This document shows, in pieces, positions 35,208 to 43,959 of a DNA stretch of 64,000 bases. The stretch is from a virus, in the IMG/VR virus record IMGVR_UViG_3300006175_000011, positions 1-64,000 of that record; one strand, written 5' to 3'. Position 1 is the first letter of the stretch. Each line of letters starts with the position of its first letter. The translations under genes were made by a program, and so were the position numbers. Under the pieces are notes generated by a model. It saw only the letters and a program-made list of their open reading frames with translations, did not search any database and was not told the DNA's origin.

Positions 35208-35956
35208 TTCTTCTTCGCCTTGTTACGTGCTTTGAGATCTGCGGCTAACTGATCGACAACCTTCTTTTCAATCTTCCCAGCCTCGTCTTTGGGCCAGGAC
35301 CACCCATGGTCGGGTTTGGTGAGTTTGAGCGCTCGGAGAACTCCCCGGACTTCGCGACCCTCGAGTTTGAGTTTCTGTGCAATGTCATTGGCAGAGATGA
35401 AACCATCCGTATTAGGTTTGGGCTTCGGCTCGCGTTTAGGCAGTCGATCCTTTCTTGCGGACTTAGGGGTTTTTGACTGAACGTCACTTCCGCTTCCGTC
35501 ATCATGAATTGTTGACCGCCCGGCATCGTCAGTATCATGGGACCGAGTACTATCGTTGTCGTCTCGCCTTCCATAGAGAAAGTTGGCAACGGACCTGATG
35601 AGCTGATCGTCTCGCCACTCGATTTCCGCTTCCGTGTACTCATGGTTCATGATATCCTTCAGTTGATCCTTGTGAGCTCGGACCTTCACACCACGCGATG
35701 TAACGATCATGGCATCTCGATCAAGCCAAAGCTCCCATTCATATTCGTCTTTGGCAATGACCCGCTCGACAAACTGTTTCGCAGCATGGGTTCCGTAGAA
35801 CTTCAGAACGAGCACCTTACCGATAGGATCACCCGTGCGCGCATACGTGCAGTAGATGACGTATCGATGGCCGTCGACTTTGGCAGAGTAAGCGGGTTCG
35901 AGTTTATTCTTCGCTTTCTCTTCATCCGTTACATGGGATTTTCTTGCTCGTGCCAT
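35204..35956 (-). CDS. Two-part protein with C-terminal HTH-like module
   Basis: 250 aa. Residues 20-120 form a mixed alpha/beta domain (RYVIYCTYARTGDPIGKVLV and a Trp-rich segment). Residues 125-185 are a charged, disordered linker. Residues about 185-240 form the HTH-like unit also seen at 11759 and 14600 (FISANDIAQKLKLEGREVRG, then WSWPKDEAGK). First gene of the four-gene leftward operon; TAGGAG lies 12 bases before the ATG and a TATAAT promoter upstream. A regulator of the divergent structural operon is a fair guess. Confidence 0.55.
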   Translation of the reverse strand: MARARKSHVTDEEKAKNKLEPAYSAKVDGHRYVIYCTYARTGDPIGKVLVLKFYGTHAAKQFVERVIAKDEYEWELWLDRDAMIVTSRGVKVRAHKDQLKDIMNHEYTEAEIEWRDDQLIRSVANFLYGRRDDNDSTRSHDTDDAGRSTIHDDGSGSDVQSKTPKSARKDRLPKREPKPKPNTDGFISANDIAQKLKLEGREVRGVLRALKLTKPDHGWSWPKDEAGKIEKKVVDQLAADLKARNKAKKK

Positions 35957-35963
35957 ATGAACG

Positions 35964-35993
35964 TTGCTCCTATCGGGGAATGACGATCATTAT
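35964..35993 (+). promoter_or_regulatory. Rightward promoter of the terminase/structural operon
   Basis: TTGCTC (35964-35969), 18-bp spacer, CATTAT (35988-35993), about 30 bases before the terminase small subunit ATG. Its -10 overlaps that of the leftward promoter. Confidence 0.5.
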
Positions 35994-36017
35994 AGACAAA
36001 ACTTATTAAAAGAGCAA
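35989..36017 (-). promoter_or_regulatory. Leftward promoter of the operon 35956-34106
   Basis: Minus-strand TTGCTC (36017-36012), 17-bp spacer, perfect TATAAT (35994-35989). Both promoters here carry the same -35 hexamer, TTGCTC, and share the AT-rich core. This is the same geometry as at 9151-9201. Confidence 0.65.
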
Positions 36018-36023
36018 CCGCTA

Positions 36024-36575
36024 ATGTCTCGTTTCATCCGAACTTACAAATGCCGGAAGATCTTTCTGGATTGTCTGGCTGCGGGTGACTCCGTATCAAG
36101 GGCTGCTCATGCCGCCGGCGGAACGACCAGCAACTTCAAGGCATGGAAAAAGTCCGACCCCGATTTTTCGTCTGATTGGGATGACGCCATCGAGGAAGGA
36201 ACGGATTTCATCGAGGACGTTGCGACAGAACGAGCGATGAAGAAGTCGGATCCTCTGATGTTGGCAATCCTCAAGGCTCGTCGTCCCGAGAAGTATGACC
36301 GCAATTCCGGCAGGGCCGGCGTGGAGTTAACCATCAATGTTGAAGGCGCGAAATCCAAGCTGCTCAATAAGATTGCGCGGCTCCAGGCTCAGGGGCAACT
36401 TCCCGAAGGAAGCCCGGAAGCGGTCTCACAAATATCTGGGGATAAAGAAAAAGAGTCGACCACAGTCGAGGAGACAAAGTTACTCCCCGCCCCCGGAGAC
36501 GAGGGAATACCTCTTAAGGGACGGAAGCGCCGAGCCGTTGAACCAGGCAATCGACGGAAAGCTGCTGCGCAATGA
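36024..36575 (+). CDS. Terminase small subunit
   Basis: 183 aa from ATG 36024 (an in-frame TTG at 35964 lies inside the promoter). The N-terminal HTH (RKIFLDCLAAGDSVSRAAHA then TSNFKAWKK) and the acidic central helices fit the DNA-recognition and oligomerisation parts of small terminases. The tail is charged. It recognises packaging sites for the large subunit encoded next. Its 3' end overlaps the large-subunit frame. Confidence 0.75.
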   Translation: MSRFIRTYKCRKIFLDCLAAGDSVSRAAHAAGGTTSNFKAWKKSDPDFSSDWDDAIEEGTDFIEDVATERAMKKSDPLMLAILKARRPEKYDRNSGRAGVELTINVEGAKSKLLNKIARLQAQGQLPEGSPEAVSQISGDKEKESTTVEETKLLPAPGDEGIPLKGRKRRAVEPGNRRKAAAQ

Positions 36576-38163
36576 GCATCTCAAGACCATTGACCTCAGC
36601 AAACTCGATGACCTAACCGATGAAGAGGCGGACGAACTTCTCCACACTTGGGAACTCTGGGCTCGACCCAATCAGCTCGAACCCGAAGTCATTTTACCCA
36701 ATGGTGAGCGGTGGACCACCTGGCTCATCTTGGCGGGTCGCGGTTTCGGAAAGACTCGATGTGGTGCAGAGACAATTATTAAGTGGGTTCGTTCCGGTCA
36801 CTGTAAGCGAGTTGCACTCGTTGCTGAAGACTCCGCCGATGCGCGAGACGTTATGGTGGAGGGTGAGAGCGGGATCCTTGCCTGTTCTCCACGAGACTTC
36901 ATTCCTAAGTACGAACCTTCTAAACGACGTCTCACCTGGCCTAATGGCGCAGTTGCTACACTTTTCTCCGCTGAGGATTATGATAGTCTTCGCGGACCTC
37001 AGTTCGATGGGGCCTGGTGCGATGAGCTGTGTAAATGGCGCTACGCTCAGGAGGCTTGGGACAATCTCCAATTTGGACTCCGTCTTGGAGACCATCCCAA
37101 GCAAATCGTTACTACAACTCCTAAGCCTATCCGACTGCTGAAGGACATTATCCTTCGCAGCGATACCGCGATCACCAAGGGTAATACCCGCGAGAACCTG
37201 GTCAATCTTGCTCCCCCGTTCGTTAAGGCGGTGATCGAGAAGTATGAGGGAACGCGGATCGGTAGACAGGAGCTTAACGCAGAAATTCTGGATGACGTTC
37301 CCGGCGCATTGTGGTCTCGCCCGATGATCGACGAGCATCGCATCAGACCTGTGGACAGTCAAACGCCTCTCATCCTTCCCCATTTCGTCCGAGTAGTTGT
37401 TGCTGTCGATCCTCCGAAAGAGGTGGGAGAAGCCGGTGCGGAATGCGGTATTACCGTTACGGCTAAAGACATCAATGGTCATGGGTATCTGCTCGAGGAT
37501 CTGTCACTTCCCGGTTCACCCGAAGAATGGGGACGAGTTGCTGTCCAAGCCTATGACGAGTGGGAAGCCGACCTTGTTGTCTATGAAGCTAACCAAGGCG
37601 GTGAGATGGTGGCAGCCGTTCTACGTCAAGCCGCGAAGTCTTTGCGTGACGACGGGATGAGGACTGCTGACTTCGTTCCTTTGAAAGCGGTTCATGCAAC
37701 TAAGGGCAAGTATGTTCGTGCCGAGCCGGTGTCTCAGCTTTATGAACAGGGCAAGATGCATCACGTTGGTTACTTCCCCGATCTTGAGGATCAGCTGTGC
37801 GAATACACGCCGGACGGCTCAATGGGTTATTCACCTGACCGAATGGACTCTTTGGTGTGGGGCTTCACTGAGTTGCTTGTCGGATCGATCAGCCATGAAG
37901 GATTGATGGATTACTACCGTCAGGAAGCACAGGCGATAAAGGATCGGGTATCGGGCAAATTGCTCGTTGCTCCTGGCACTTTCGTTTCTCTTCAAGGGCC
38001 TGCGGGTATAAATACGGCATTCGGGATTAGTGGGGCTAAGTATCTTCTGAACGCTGAAGGTAAATTCGACGTAAAAGAAGAAGACGTTTCAGGTCTGCAA
38101 AGTGCCGGTTTTGTTAGGGTATTCGCCAAGGCGATTGATGGGGGTTCGACTGTAAATGGCTGA
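36538..38163 (+). CDS. Terminase large subunit
   Basis: Packaging motor, about 541 aa from a TTG at 36538. The frame is open up to 36337, but an earlier start would overlap the small subunit deeply and has no ribosome binding site, so the start is uncertain. Walker A GRGFGKT lies near residue 68 and Walker B GAWCDE near 160, followed by the coupling motif TTTPKP. The RNase H-like nuclease has VVAVDPP near 288, VVYEANQGG near 350 and PDRMDSLVWG near 437. The last 80 residues are an extension of unknown role. It overlaps the portal gene by eight bases. Confidence 0.85.
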   Translation: MNQAIDGKLLRNEHLKTIDLSKLDDLTDEEADELLHTWELWARPNQLEPEVILPNGERWTTWLILAGRGFGKTRCGAETIIKWVRSGHCKRVALVAEDSADARDVMVEGESGILACSPRDFIPKYEPSKRRLTWPNGAVATLFSAEDYDSLRGPQFDGAWCDELCKWRYAQEAWDNLQFGLRLGDHPKQIVTTTPKPIRLLKDIILRSDTAITKGNTRENLVNLAPPFVKAVIEKYEGTRIGRQELNAEILDDVPGALWSRPMIDEHRIRPVDSQTPLILPHFVRVVVAVDPPKEVGEAGAECGITVTAKDINGHGYLLEDLSLPGSPEEWGRVAVQAYDEWEADLVVYEANQGGEMVAAVLRQAAKSLRDDGMRTADFVPLKAVHATKGKYVRAEPVSQLYEQGKMHHVGYFPDLEDQLCEYTPDGSMGYSPDRMDSLVWGFTELLVGSISHEGLMDYYRQEAQAIKDRVSGKLLVAPGTFVSLQGPAGINTAFGISGAKYLLNAEGKFDVKEEDVSGLQSAGFVRVFAKAIDGGSTVNG

Positions 38164-39700
38164 TCGTGCTGCCGCCGGCGGAGGACGCGCCATCGCGCTT
38201 AACCCCAACAGTCTTAATTTCGGCTACACCATCGGCGGTACTTATGGCAACAGCGGCCAGGGTGCCGCAGGGTTCTTCGGTCCCGGTCAGCCGATGTCGC
38301 CGCAGGCACCACCGGAAGTGGCGGGCCGAGCGTTCGATTTTCCCCAAGGTGTCAACCTCCTCACGTCGACTCGCCCCTACTCGCCGGTCACCTATGAGCA
38401 GTTGCGGTCATTCGCCGATGGCTATGATATCCTTCGCCTCATCATCGAGACGCGTAAGGATGCCATGGAACGTTTGCGTTGGGTTATCCAACCGAAGGAC
38501 CCCAAGGAGAAGATCACCCCGCAGCGCAAAAATAAAGTGAAGGCGCTGACCAAGTTCTTCATGAAGCCCGATGGTGAACACCACTGGAATGCTTGGCTTC
38601 GAATGATGCTTGAAGACCTATTCGTGATCGACGCGGCGACTGTTCACCGTCGTCGCACTCGCGGCGGCAAGCTGATCGCCCTCGATCAGATCGACGGTGC
38701 CACAATGCGTCGTGTCCTCGACGACTGGGGTCGTACACCCGAAGGGGATGATGTTGTCTCATATCAGCAGATACTGAAGGGAATGCCGGCCGTCAACTAC
38801 ACGAACAAGGAAATCTTGTTCCGGCCGCGTAACCTTCGCATTCATAAGATCTACGGCTACTCGCCCGTCGAGCAGCTGCTGATGACAATCAATATCGGTC
38901 TTCGTCGTCAGATCTTCCAGCTTAATTTCTTCACGGAAGGCAACGTGCCGGCCGCGTTGATCGGTGTTCCCGAAACTTGGACACCCGACCAGATCCGCAC
39001 ATTTCAGGAATGGTTTGACGGTATCCTTGCCGGCAATCTCGCTGAAAGGCGTAAGGCACGGTTTGTTCCGAACGCCGTCGGCAATACTTATATACCCACG
39101 CAAGAGACTGAGCTTTTCGGTAAAGCTGAAGAGTGGCTTGCTCGCGTAGCTTGCTTCGCCTTCAACGTTTCGCCCCAGCCTTTTATTCAGATGATGAACC
39201 GAGCCACCGCGGATACAGCTCAACGGGAAGCAGCTGCGAACGGTTTGGCTCCCATCCAGATGTGGGTGAAGGATCTTGTCGACTCCGTACTGTCCGAAGA
39301 TCTGGATGCAGAGGACTTCGAGTTTGTCTGGCGCGGCGACGATGAACTTGATCCAGTCAAACGTCAGCAGATCACCGCGGACAACGTTAAGATCGGTTTG
39401 CTTACTGTCAACGAAGGTCGAGTTGCTCAAGGCAATGAGCCCTACGATGATCCGATCTACGACAAGCCCATGTTTGTGACCTCGAATGGTCTCGCACCCT
39501 TGCTAAGTCCCGCACAGGGTACTCATGGTGTGGACAGTCAGGGTAACCCGGTTTCCAAGCCACAACCGGATCCCAATCCCGATGATGCGAGTCAGGAAGG
39601 GGATGATGTCGAAAAGACACTCAACTCCCTTATCGCCAATGGGGATCAAGAAGCGTTGGCTGAATACCTGCGTAAGTTAAACAAGGAGCACTACTCATGA
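38156..39700 (+). CDS. Portal protein
   Basis: 514 aa. Pattern of siphophage portals: DILRLIIETRKDAMERLRWV near residue 95, an Ile/Tyr-rich core with GYSPVEQLLMTINIGLRRQI, and the Ala-rich, Gln-rich segment ATADTAQREAAANGLAPIQM characteristic of the crown/stem region. Gly/Ala-rich first 50 residues. Encoded between the large terminase and the protease. The dodecameric portal forms the DNA channel. ATGA overlap with the next gene. Confidence 0.85.
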   Translation: MADRAAAGGGRAIALNPNSLNFGYTIGGTYGNSGQGAAGFFGPGQPMSPQAPPEVAGRAFDFPQGVNLLTSTRPYSPVTYEQLRSFADGYDILRLIIETRKDAMERLRWVIQPKDPKEKITPQRKNKVKALTKFFMKPDGEHHWNAWLRMMLEDLFVIDAATVHRRRTRGGKLIALDQIDGATMRRVLDDWGRTPEGDDVVSYQQILKGMPAVNYTNKEILFRPRNLRIHKIYGYSPVEQLLMTINIGLRRQIFQLNFFTEGNVPAALIGVPETWTPDQIRTFQEWFDGILAGNLAERRKARFVPNAVGNTYIPTQETELFGKAEEWLARVACFAFNVSPQPFIQMMNRATADTAQREAAANGLAPIQMWVKDLVDSVLSEDLDAEDFEFVWRGDDELDPVKRQQITADNVKIGLLTVNEGRVAQGNEPYDDPIYDKPMFVTSNGLAPLLSPAQGTHGVDSQGNPVSKPQPDPNPDDASQEGDDVEKTLNSLIANGDQEALAEYLRKLNKEHYS

Positions 39701-41586
39701 GTAAGGCGAAGGCGCCGCGGGTATTCGTCCCGCTGACCAAAGTGGACGAGGAACAGCGCCTCGTCTACGGTCGTATCACCCAGGAAATTCTCGACAAGTC
39801 GGGCGAGGTCATGGACTATGACTCGTCCAAGCCGCATTTCGAGAAGTGGTCAAACGAGATCAGTGAGGCCTCCGGCGGTTTGTCGAAGGGCAATGTCCGT
39901 GTTATGCACGGCCTGTCTGTCGCAGGCAAGTTGACCGATCTCTCGTTCGATGACGAGGACAAAGCAATCGACGTCTGTGCGAAGATCGTGGACGACGCCG
40001 AATGGCTCAAGGTTGTCGAGGGCTGCTATACGGGCTTCAGCGTCGGCGGCAAGTATGAGAAGCGTTGGACCGAGACGGCGAACGACAACAGCAAGATCAA
40101 GAAGTTCACTGCCGGCCCCAATGAGGTTTCGCTGGTCGATAACCCCTGCGTGCCGTCCGCGACCTTCGCAATGGTCAAGGCCGACGGCGCCGAAGAGCAG
40201 GTCGCTTTCAAGGTCGAGAATGACGACGACGTCTGGCCGTCTTTCTCGAAAGCTGATGCGGATGCTGCCGAAGCGGTCACCGAAGAACCCACCGAGCAAC
40301 CGAAGACCGCCATCGAAAAGGCGATTGCTTCGGTTACTGTGGCCCCGACGAATGACGCCGTGGTTTCCCGTGCCGAGGAATTGGCCAAAGTTGCCAATGA
40401 CGGGACGACGTGGATGACCCACGTGGAAGCTGCCCGGGATCAGCTCGTGAAGGAAGCCAACGGGGGTTCAACCGATGAAAGCCAGAAAGACGGGGACAAA
40501 TCCAAGAAAAAGAAAACTGAAGCAGGATCGAGCGACGATGATGAGACTGCCGACGATGAGACCAACGAGGATGAAGTGGAGAAAACCACCCCTCCCGGCG
40601 TGAAGCAGGTGTGGACGGCCAGCGACGGCGAAGTCTTCGAGAAGAAGGCCGACGCCGAAGCTCATGAGGCCAAGCTCAGCAAGGGTACCGCTCCGAAGAC
40701 GGAAGCCGAGAAGCTTCGTGAACGTCTCGAGAAAGCAACCACGCCGGCAGAACCTGTGGTCGTTGTCGGCCTGTTCGAGGATTACGACCGACTCGAGAAG
40801 GTCTTCAATGCGCTGACCACGCCGTGGGATGCCGAAGCGAGTTCGCCGAAACTCGAGAAGGGCATGTACTCGATCAATCGCTTCTCGAACGTGTTGTCCG
40901 ACATGGCTTCATTGTCTCGATGCATCAAGGCTGAGGCAGCTCGTGAAGATGGCGACGAGGAAGACAAGGCCGTCAGCCAGGCACTGATCGATTGCGTCAA
41001 ATCGCTCGGTACGTCGTTCCTCGACTACGCCAAGAACCAGATCGAGGAATTGCTCGCCGGCCAGGATGACGAAGTCCTTGTCTCAACCTACGACTATTAC
41101 TATGCGGCAACCAAGGAAGACGGTGAAAACCAACTCGCCAAGGATGTCTGTTCGGTGATTGACGAAGGTCGCGAGTCCAGCCGTGATCGTCGCGAGGAAC
41201 TGTCGAAGGCCTTCGGTTATGTCGAGGGGAATGAAGCAACGGAGGACGACGAGCTGTCGCCGCCGATGCAGAAGCGCTTCGATGAACTGACCGCACACAA
41301 TGAGTCGCTGACCAAGGTTGCCACCGAGGCAGTCGAGAAGGTCGAGGAATTGACCAAGCGGATGCAGGTTATCGAGGACACTCCGCTGCCCCGGGCACCG
41401 AACCCGGCGAACATCGCCATGCGTCCCGGTGACGGTAGCTTCTTCGGCAAGGCCGCCGGCACTCAGGAAGAGAAGGTAGCAGTGTTGCATGACATGCTCA
41501 AGACTCATGGCCCTGACGGACTTGCGCTTGAGCTCATCAAGGCATCACAGATGAACCCGCAGCAGATCATGCACCGCGGGCAATAA
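39697..41586 (+). CDS. XkdF-like head maturation protease with long scaffold-like tail
   Basis: 629 aa. Residues 1-160 follow the XkdF/S78-type prohead protease plan: YGRITQEILDKSGEVMDYDS near the start, KPHFEKWSNEI, a likely catalytic His in VRVMHGLSV and Ser in TGFSVGGKYE, then EVSLVDNPCVPSATF. The rest is long, acidic and Lys-rich (about 185-360), with helical coiled-coil stretches to the end, as expected of a scaffold fused to the protease. It probably helps assemble and then process the capsid. Directly upstream of the major capsid protein gene. Confidence 0.75.
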   Translation: MSKAKAPRVFVPLTKVDEEQRLVYGRITQEILDKSGEVMDYDSSKPHFEKWSNEISEASGGLSKGNVRVMHGLSVAGKLTDLSFDDEDKAIDVCAKIVDDAEWLKVVEGCYTGFSVGGKYEKRWTETANDNSKIKKFTAGPNEVSLVDNPCVPSATFAMVKADGAEEQVAFKVENDDDVWPSFSKADADAAEAVTEEPTEQPKTAIEKAIASVTVAPTNDAVVSRAEELAKVANDGTTWMTHVEAARDQLVKEANGGSTDESQKDGDKSKKKKTEAGSSDDDETADDETNEDEVEKTTPPGVKQVWTASDGEVFEKKADAEAHEAKLSKGTAPKTEAEKLRERLEKATTPAEPVVVVGLFEDYDRLEKVFNALTTPWDAEASSPKLEKGMYSINRFSNVLSDMASLSRCIKAEAAREDGDEEDKAVSQALIDCVKSLGTSFLDYAKNQIEELLAGQDDEVLVSTYDYYYAATKEDGENQLAKDVCSVIDEGRESSRDRREELSKAFGYVEGNEATEDDELSPPMQKRFDELTAHNESLTKVATEAVEKVEELTKRMQVIEDTPLPRAPNPANIAMRPGDGSFFGKAAGTQEEKVAVLHDMLKTHGPDGLALELIKASQMNPQQIMHRGQ

Positions 41587-41678
41587 GAGGCAACGAGGCA
41601 ACCGGGGACGGGAGCCGACTTCACCCTTACCGGGGACGGTGAGGTTAACCACCAACTGCAAAAGAAAGTGAGTACAGT
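41587..41678. promoter_or_regulatory. Leader of the capsid gene with an 11-bp direct repeat
   Basis: A non-coding gap of 92 bases before the capsid ATG. ACCGGGGACGG occurs twice, at 41601-41611 and 41629-41639 (28 bases apart). TCACC (41621-41625) can pair with GGTGA (41638-41642) around the second copy. No clear -35/-10 pair. Probably a translational or processing leader for a highly expressed protein. Confidence 0.5.
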
Positions 41679-43190
41679 ATGCAGAATTTTCAGGAACAGG
41701 GCCTCGTTGCTGGCGCATCGATGGATGCCCTGATGAAGGCGTTGGCAAGTTCGCCCGCGCTCACGGCGGAGACCAGCAACCTCCCCGATCTGGCCAAGTC
41801 GACGTTCTCGCAGTCGGGATCGGCAACCACCGGGTTGACGTTCTATGACCTCGAGGCCGGCGCAAAGATGCTCTATCCGGTTCTCACTCCGCTTCGGAAT
41901 GAGATCCCCCGCGTTTCGGGCAAGGGCGGTATCCAGGCAAACTGGAAGGCCGTTACGGGCATCAATACCTCGGGCATCCGCGTCGGCGTTTCGGGCGGTA
42001 ACCGCGGTGCGGTCATGGCTGTTAGCGTTGCCGACTATGCGGCTGCCTACAAGGGCATCGGCATCGAAGACAACGTGGACTTCGAGGCGCAGTACGCCGG
42101 TCAGGGTTTCGCGGACATTCGTGCCCTCGCAGCCAAGGTCGGTCTCCAGGCGCTGATGCTCGCCGAAGAGATCCTGCTCCTCGGCGGTAACGGCACTCTC
42201 GCCCTCGGCACGACCCCGACGCCCAGCGTCTCGGTTGTTACGACCGGCGGTGCTCTGGCCGCCACGCAGTATGTCAATGTCGTCGCCCTCACCCTCGAGG
42301 GTTACCTGAACGCCTCGGTTACCGCGGGCATCCCGACCAGCGTGACGCGTACCAACGCGGACGCTTCGACGGACACCTTCGGCGGCGGATCCGCTCAGGT
42401 ATCGGCTCAGGCCACTGCAACTGTCTCGTCGGGAACGACCAACTCGATCACCGCTACTGTGGCGGCCGTTCGGGGTGCCGTTGCTTACGCGTGGTTCTGG
42501 GGCTCATCGACTTCGAACGGCGTGCTCGGGGCGATCACCACGAAGAATGCCTACACGATCACGGCGGCTGCTGCCGGAACTCAGACGTTGGCTTCTTTGC
42601 CCGCGTCGGACAACTCCGTCAACAACCTCGTCTTCGACGGTCTGCTCATCCAGGCGATGCGTTCGGGCAGCAATGCCTATTACAAGTCGCTCGACGGTGC
42701 ATCGCTGACTGCCGACGGCGCAGGCGGTATCGTGGAGATCGACGCGGCTCTCAAGAACCGCTGGGATCTCTACAAGCTGACTGCCGATACGATCTGGATC
42801 AGCTCCGATCTGGCTTTGTCCATCTCGCAGAAGATCCTGCAGGGCAACGCGAACGGCGCTTACCGCATCGTCGTCAACATGGAGCAGGGGATGATGGTCG
42901 GGGGCGTGATGGTCGCCACCTACCTGAACCGCTTCTCGATGGCCGGCGCGAACGTGGTGAAGATCCGCATCCACCCGAACATGCCACAGGGTATGATCCT
43001 GATGACCTCCAATACGATCCCCTATCCGGTCTCCGGCGTCGGGAACGTGATGCAGGTCCGTACTCGTCAGGAATACTACCAGATCGAATGGCCGCTGCGC
43101 ACTCGTAAGTACGAGTACGGCGTCTACGCCGACGAGGTTCTGCAGCACTACTTCCCGCCGTCGATGTCCGTCATCGCGAACATCGGTTAA
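41679..43190 (+). CDS. Major capsid protein with inserted Ig-like domain
   Basis: 503 aa, HK97-type by context and pattern (N-terminal arm, then AGAKMLYPVLTPLRNEIPRV and the long helix ALAAKVGLQALMLAEEILLL). Residues about 185-300 are Thr/Ser/Ala/Val-rich and resemble a bacterial Ig-like or FN3-like beta-sandwich (ATVSSGTTNSITATVAAVRG, YAWFWGSSTS), inserted between two parts of the capsid fold. Such insertions decorate the outer surface of phage heads. AAAGTGAG lies ten bases before the ATG. Codon use is strongly optimised (C-ending codons), as expected for the most abundant virion protein. Confidence 0.8.
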   Translation: MQNFQEQGLVAGASMDALMKALASSPALTAETSNLPDLAKSTFSQSGSATTGLTFYDLEAGAKMLYPVLTPLRNEIPRVSGKGGIQANWKAVTGINTSGIRVGVSGGNRGAVMAVSVADYAAAYKGIGIEDNVDFEAQYAGQGFADIRALAAKVGLQALMLAEEILLLGGNGTLALGTTPTPSVSVVTTGGALAATQYVNVVALTLEGYLNASVTAGIPTSVTRTNADASTDTFGGGSAQVSAQATATVSSGTTNSITATVAAVRGAVAYAWFWGSSTSNGVLGAITTKNAYTITAAAAGTQTLASLPASDNSVNNLVFDGLLIQAMRSGSNAYYKSLDGASLTADGAGGIVEIDAALKNRWDLYKLTADTIWISSDLALSISQKILQGNANGAYRIVVNMEQGMMVGGVMVATYLNRFSMAGANVVKIRIHPNMPQGMILMTSNTIPYPVSGVGNVMQVRTRQEYYQIEWPLRTRKYEYGVYADEVLQHYFPPSMSVIANIG

Positions 43191-43200
43191 TGGGAACGGG

Positions 43201-43227
43201 GGGAGGCATTGCGCGGTGTCTCCTCCC
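43201..43227 (+). other. Hairpin after the capsid gene
   Basis: GGGAGG (43201-43206) and CCTCCC (43222-43227) form a stem with a 15-base loop, 10 bases past the capsid stop. No T-run follows, so it is more likely an mRNA 3'-end stabiliser or weak terminator. Confidence 0.55.
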
Positions 43228-43254
43228 ACTCTCTGCGCGCACGGGAAAATAGTC

Positions 43255-43929
43255 ATGCCGGGAACCACGAAATTATGGGCGCCTCCCGAGATAGCGCCGG
43301 GATCGGACATTACCACCGCATACGGTAACTATAAGGTGGGGAGCGACTCGACCGTGACTGTGGATAGTCGGGTGGTCACCACCCTACTCAACGCAGGGTA
43401 TAATATGTCGGCCATGACTCCTTACCCCATTGTTACGGGCGTCACCGAGGTCGCCATCGACGGTACCCATTCCACCTACTATGTTACTTCTGGAGGTACG
43501 GGGGGTCACGAGCCACTTCGGCTAAACTTCCCTTTCTTGGACATCGGCGGCTTCGTCAATGCCCAGCTTATCGGCCTCAGAACAACCATCGTGTTGGTCA
43601 ACCAACCGAACGGTTCGGACGTTGTCGATCTAACTGTGGGTCTCGGGGGCAACCTCAAGTCTTACATCGAGAACAACGTTCCTCTCGGTGTCGAAAGGGA
43701 AATCTCTGACATCCAACTTGATTACGTTGGAGCTTTCGTCTGCTTAATGTGGGCTGGGGATCACTGGGCAATCGACATGGGACTCAGTCGTAACCAGTCG
43801 ACATATACTCCGATCAATCTTGCAGGTGACTGGAGCCAAATCCTTGTTCAGAACCTTCCCACGGCTGACCCCGGCGTTCTCGGCCAGCTGTGGAGCAATC
43901 TCGGCATTCTTTCCATCAGCGCCGGGTAA
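43255..43929 (+). CDS. Virion protein of unknown role, after the capsid gene
   Basis: 224 aa from ATG 43255 (an in-frame GTG at 43216 lies within the hairpin region). Beta-rich: repeated Val/Thr/Gly strands (EVAIDGTHSTYYVTSGGTGG) and a hydrophobic C-terminal half with Trp residues (GAFVCLMWAGDHWAIDMGLS). It lies between the capsid and connector genes, where decoration or head-stabilising proteins are often encoded. The fold suggests a trimeric virion protein, but no family is recognised. Confidence 0.5.
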   Translation: MPGTTKLWAPPEIAPGSDITTAYGNYKVGSDSTVTVDSRVVTTLLNAGYNMSAMTPYPIVTGVTEVAIDGTHSTYYVTSGGTGGHEPLRLNFPFLDIGGFVNAQLIGLRTTIVLVNQPNGSDVVDLTVGLGGNLKSYIENNVPLGVEREISDIQLDYVGAFVCLMWAGDHWAIDMGLSRNQSTYTPINLAGDWSQILVQNLPTADPGVLGQLWSNLGILSISAG

Positions 43930-43959
43930 TATCAACATCTATCTTGAAGGGACACAACG

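Noticed and set aside
36694-37482. Leftward 262-codon frame opposite the large terminase
   Set aside because: Antisense shadow of a conserved gene; no start signals and no plausible protein pattern.
42504-43316. Leftward 270-codon frame opposite the capsid gene
   Set aside because: Produced by the strong codon bias of the capsid gene; His/Asp/Arg-rich shadow composition.
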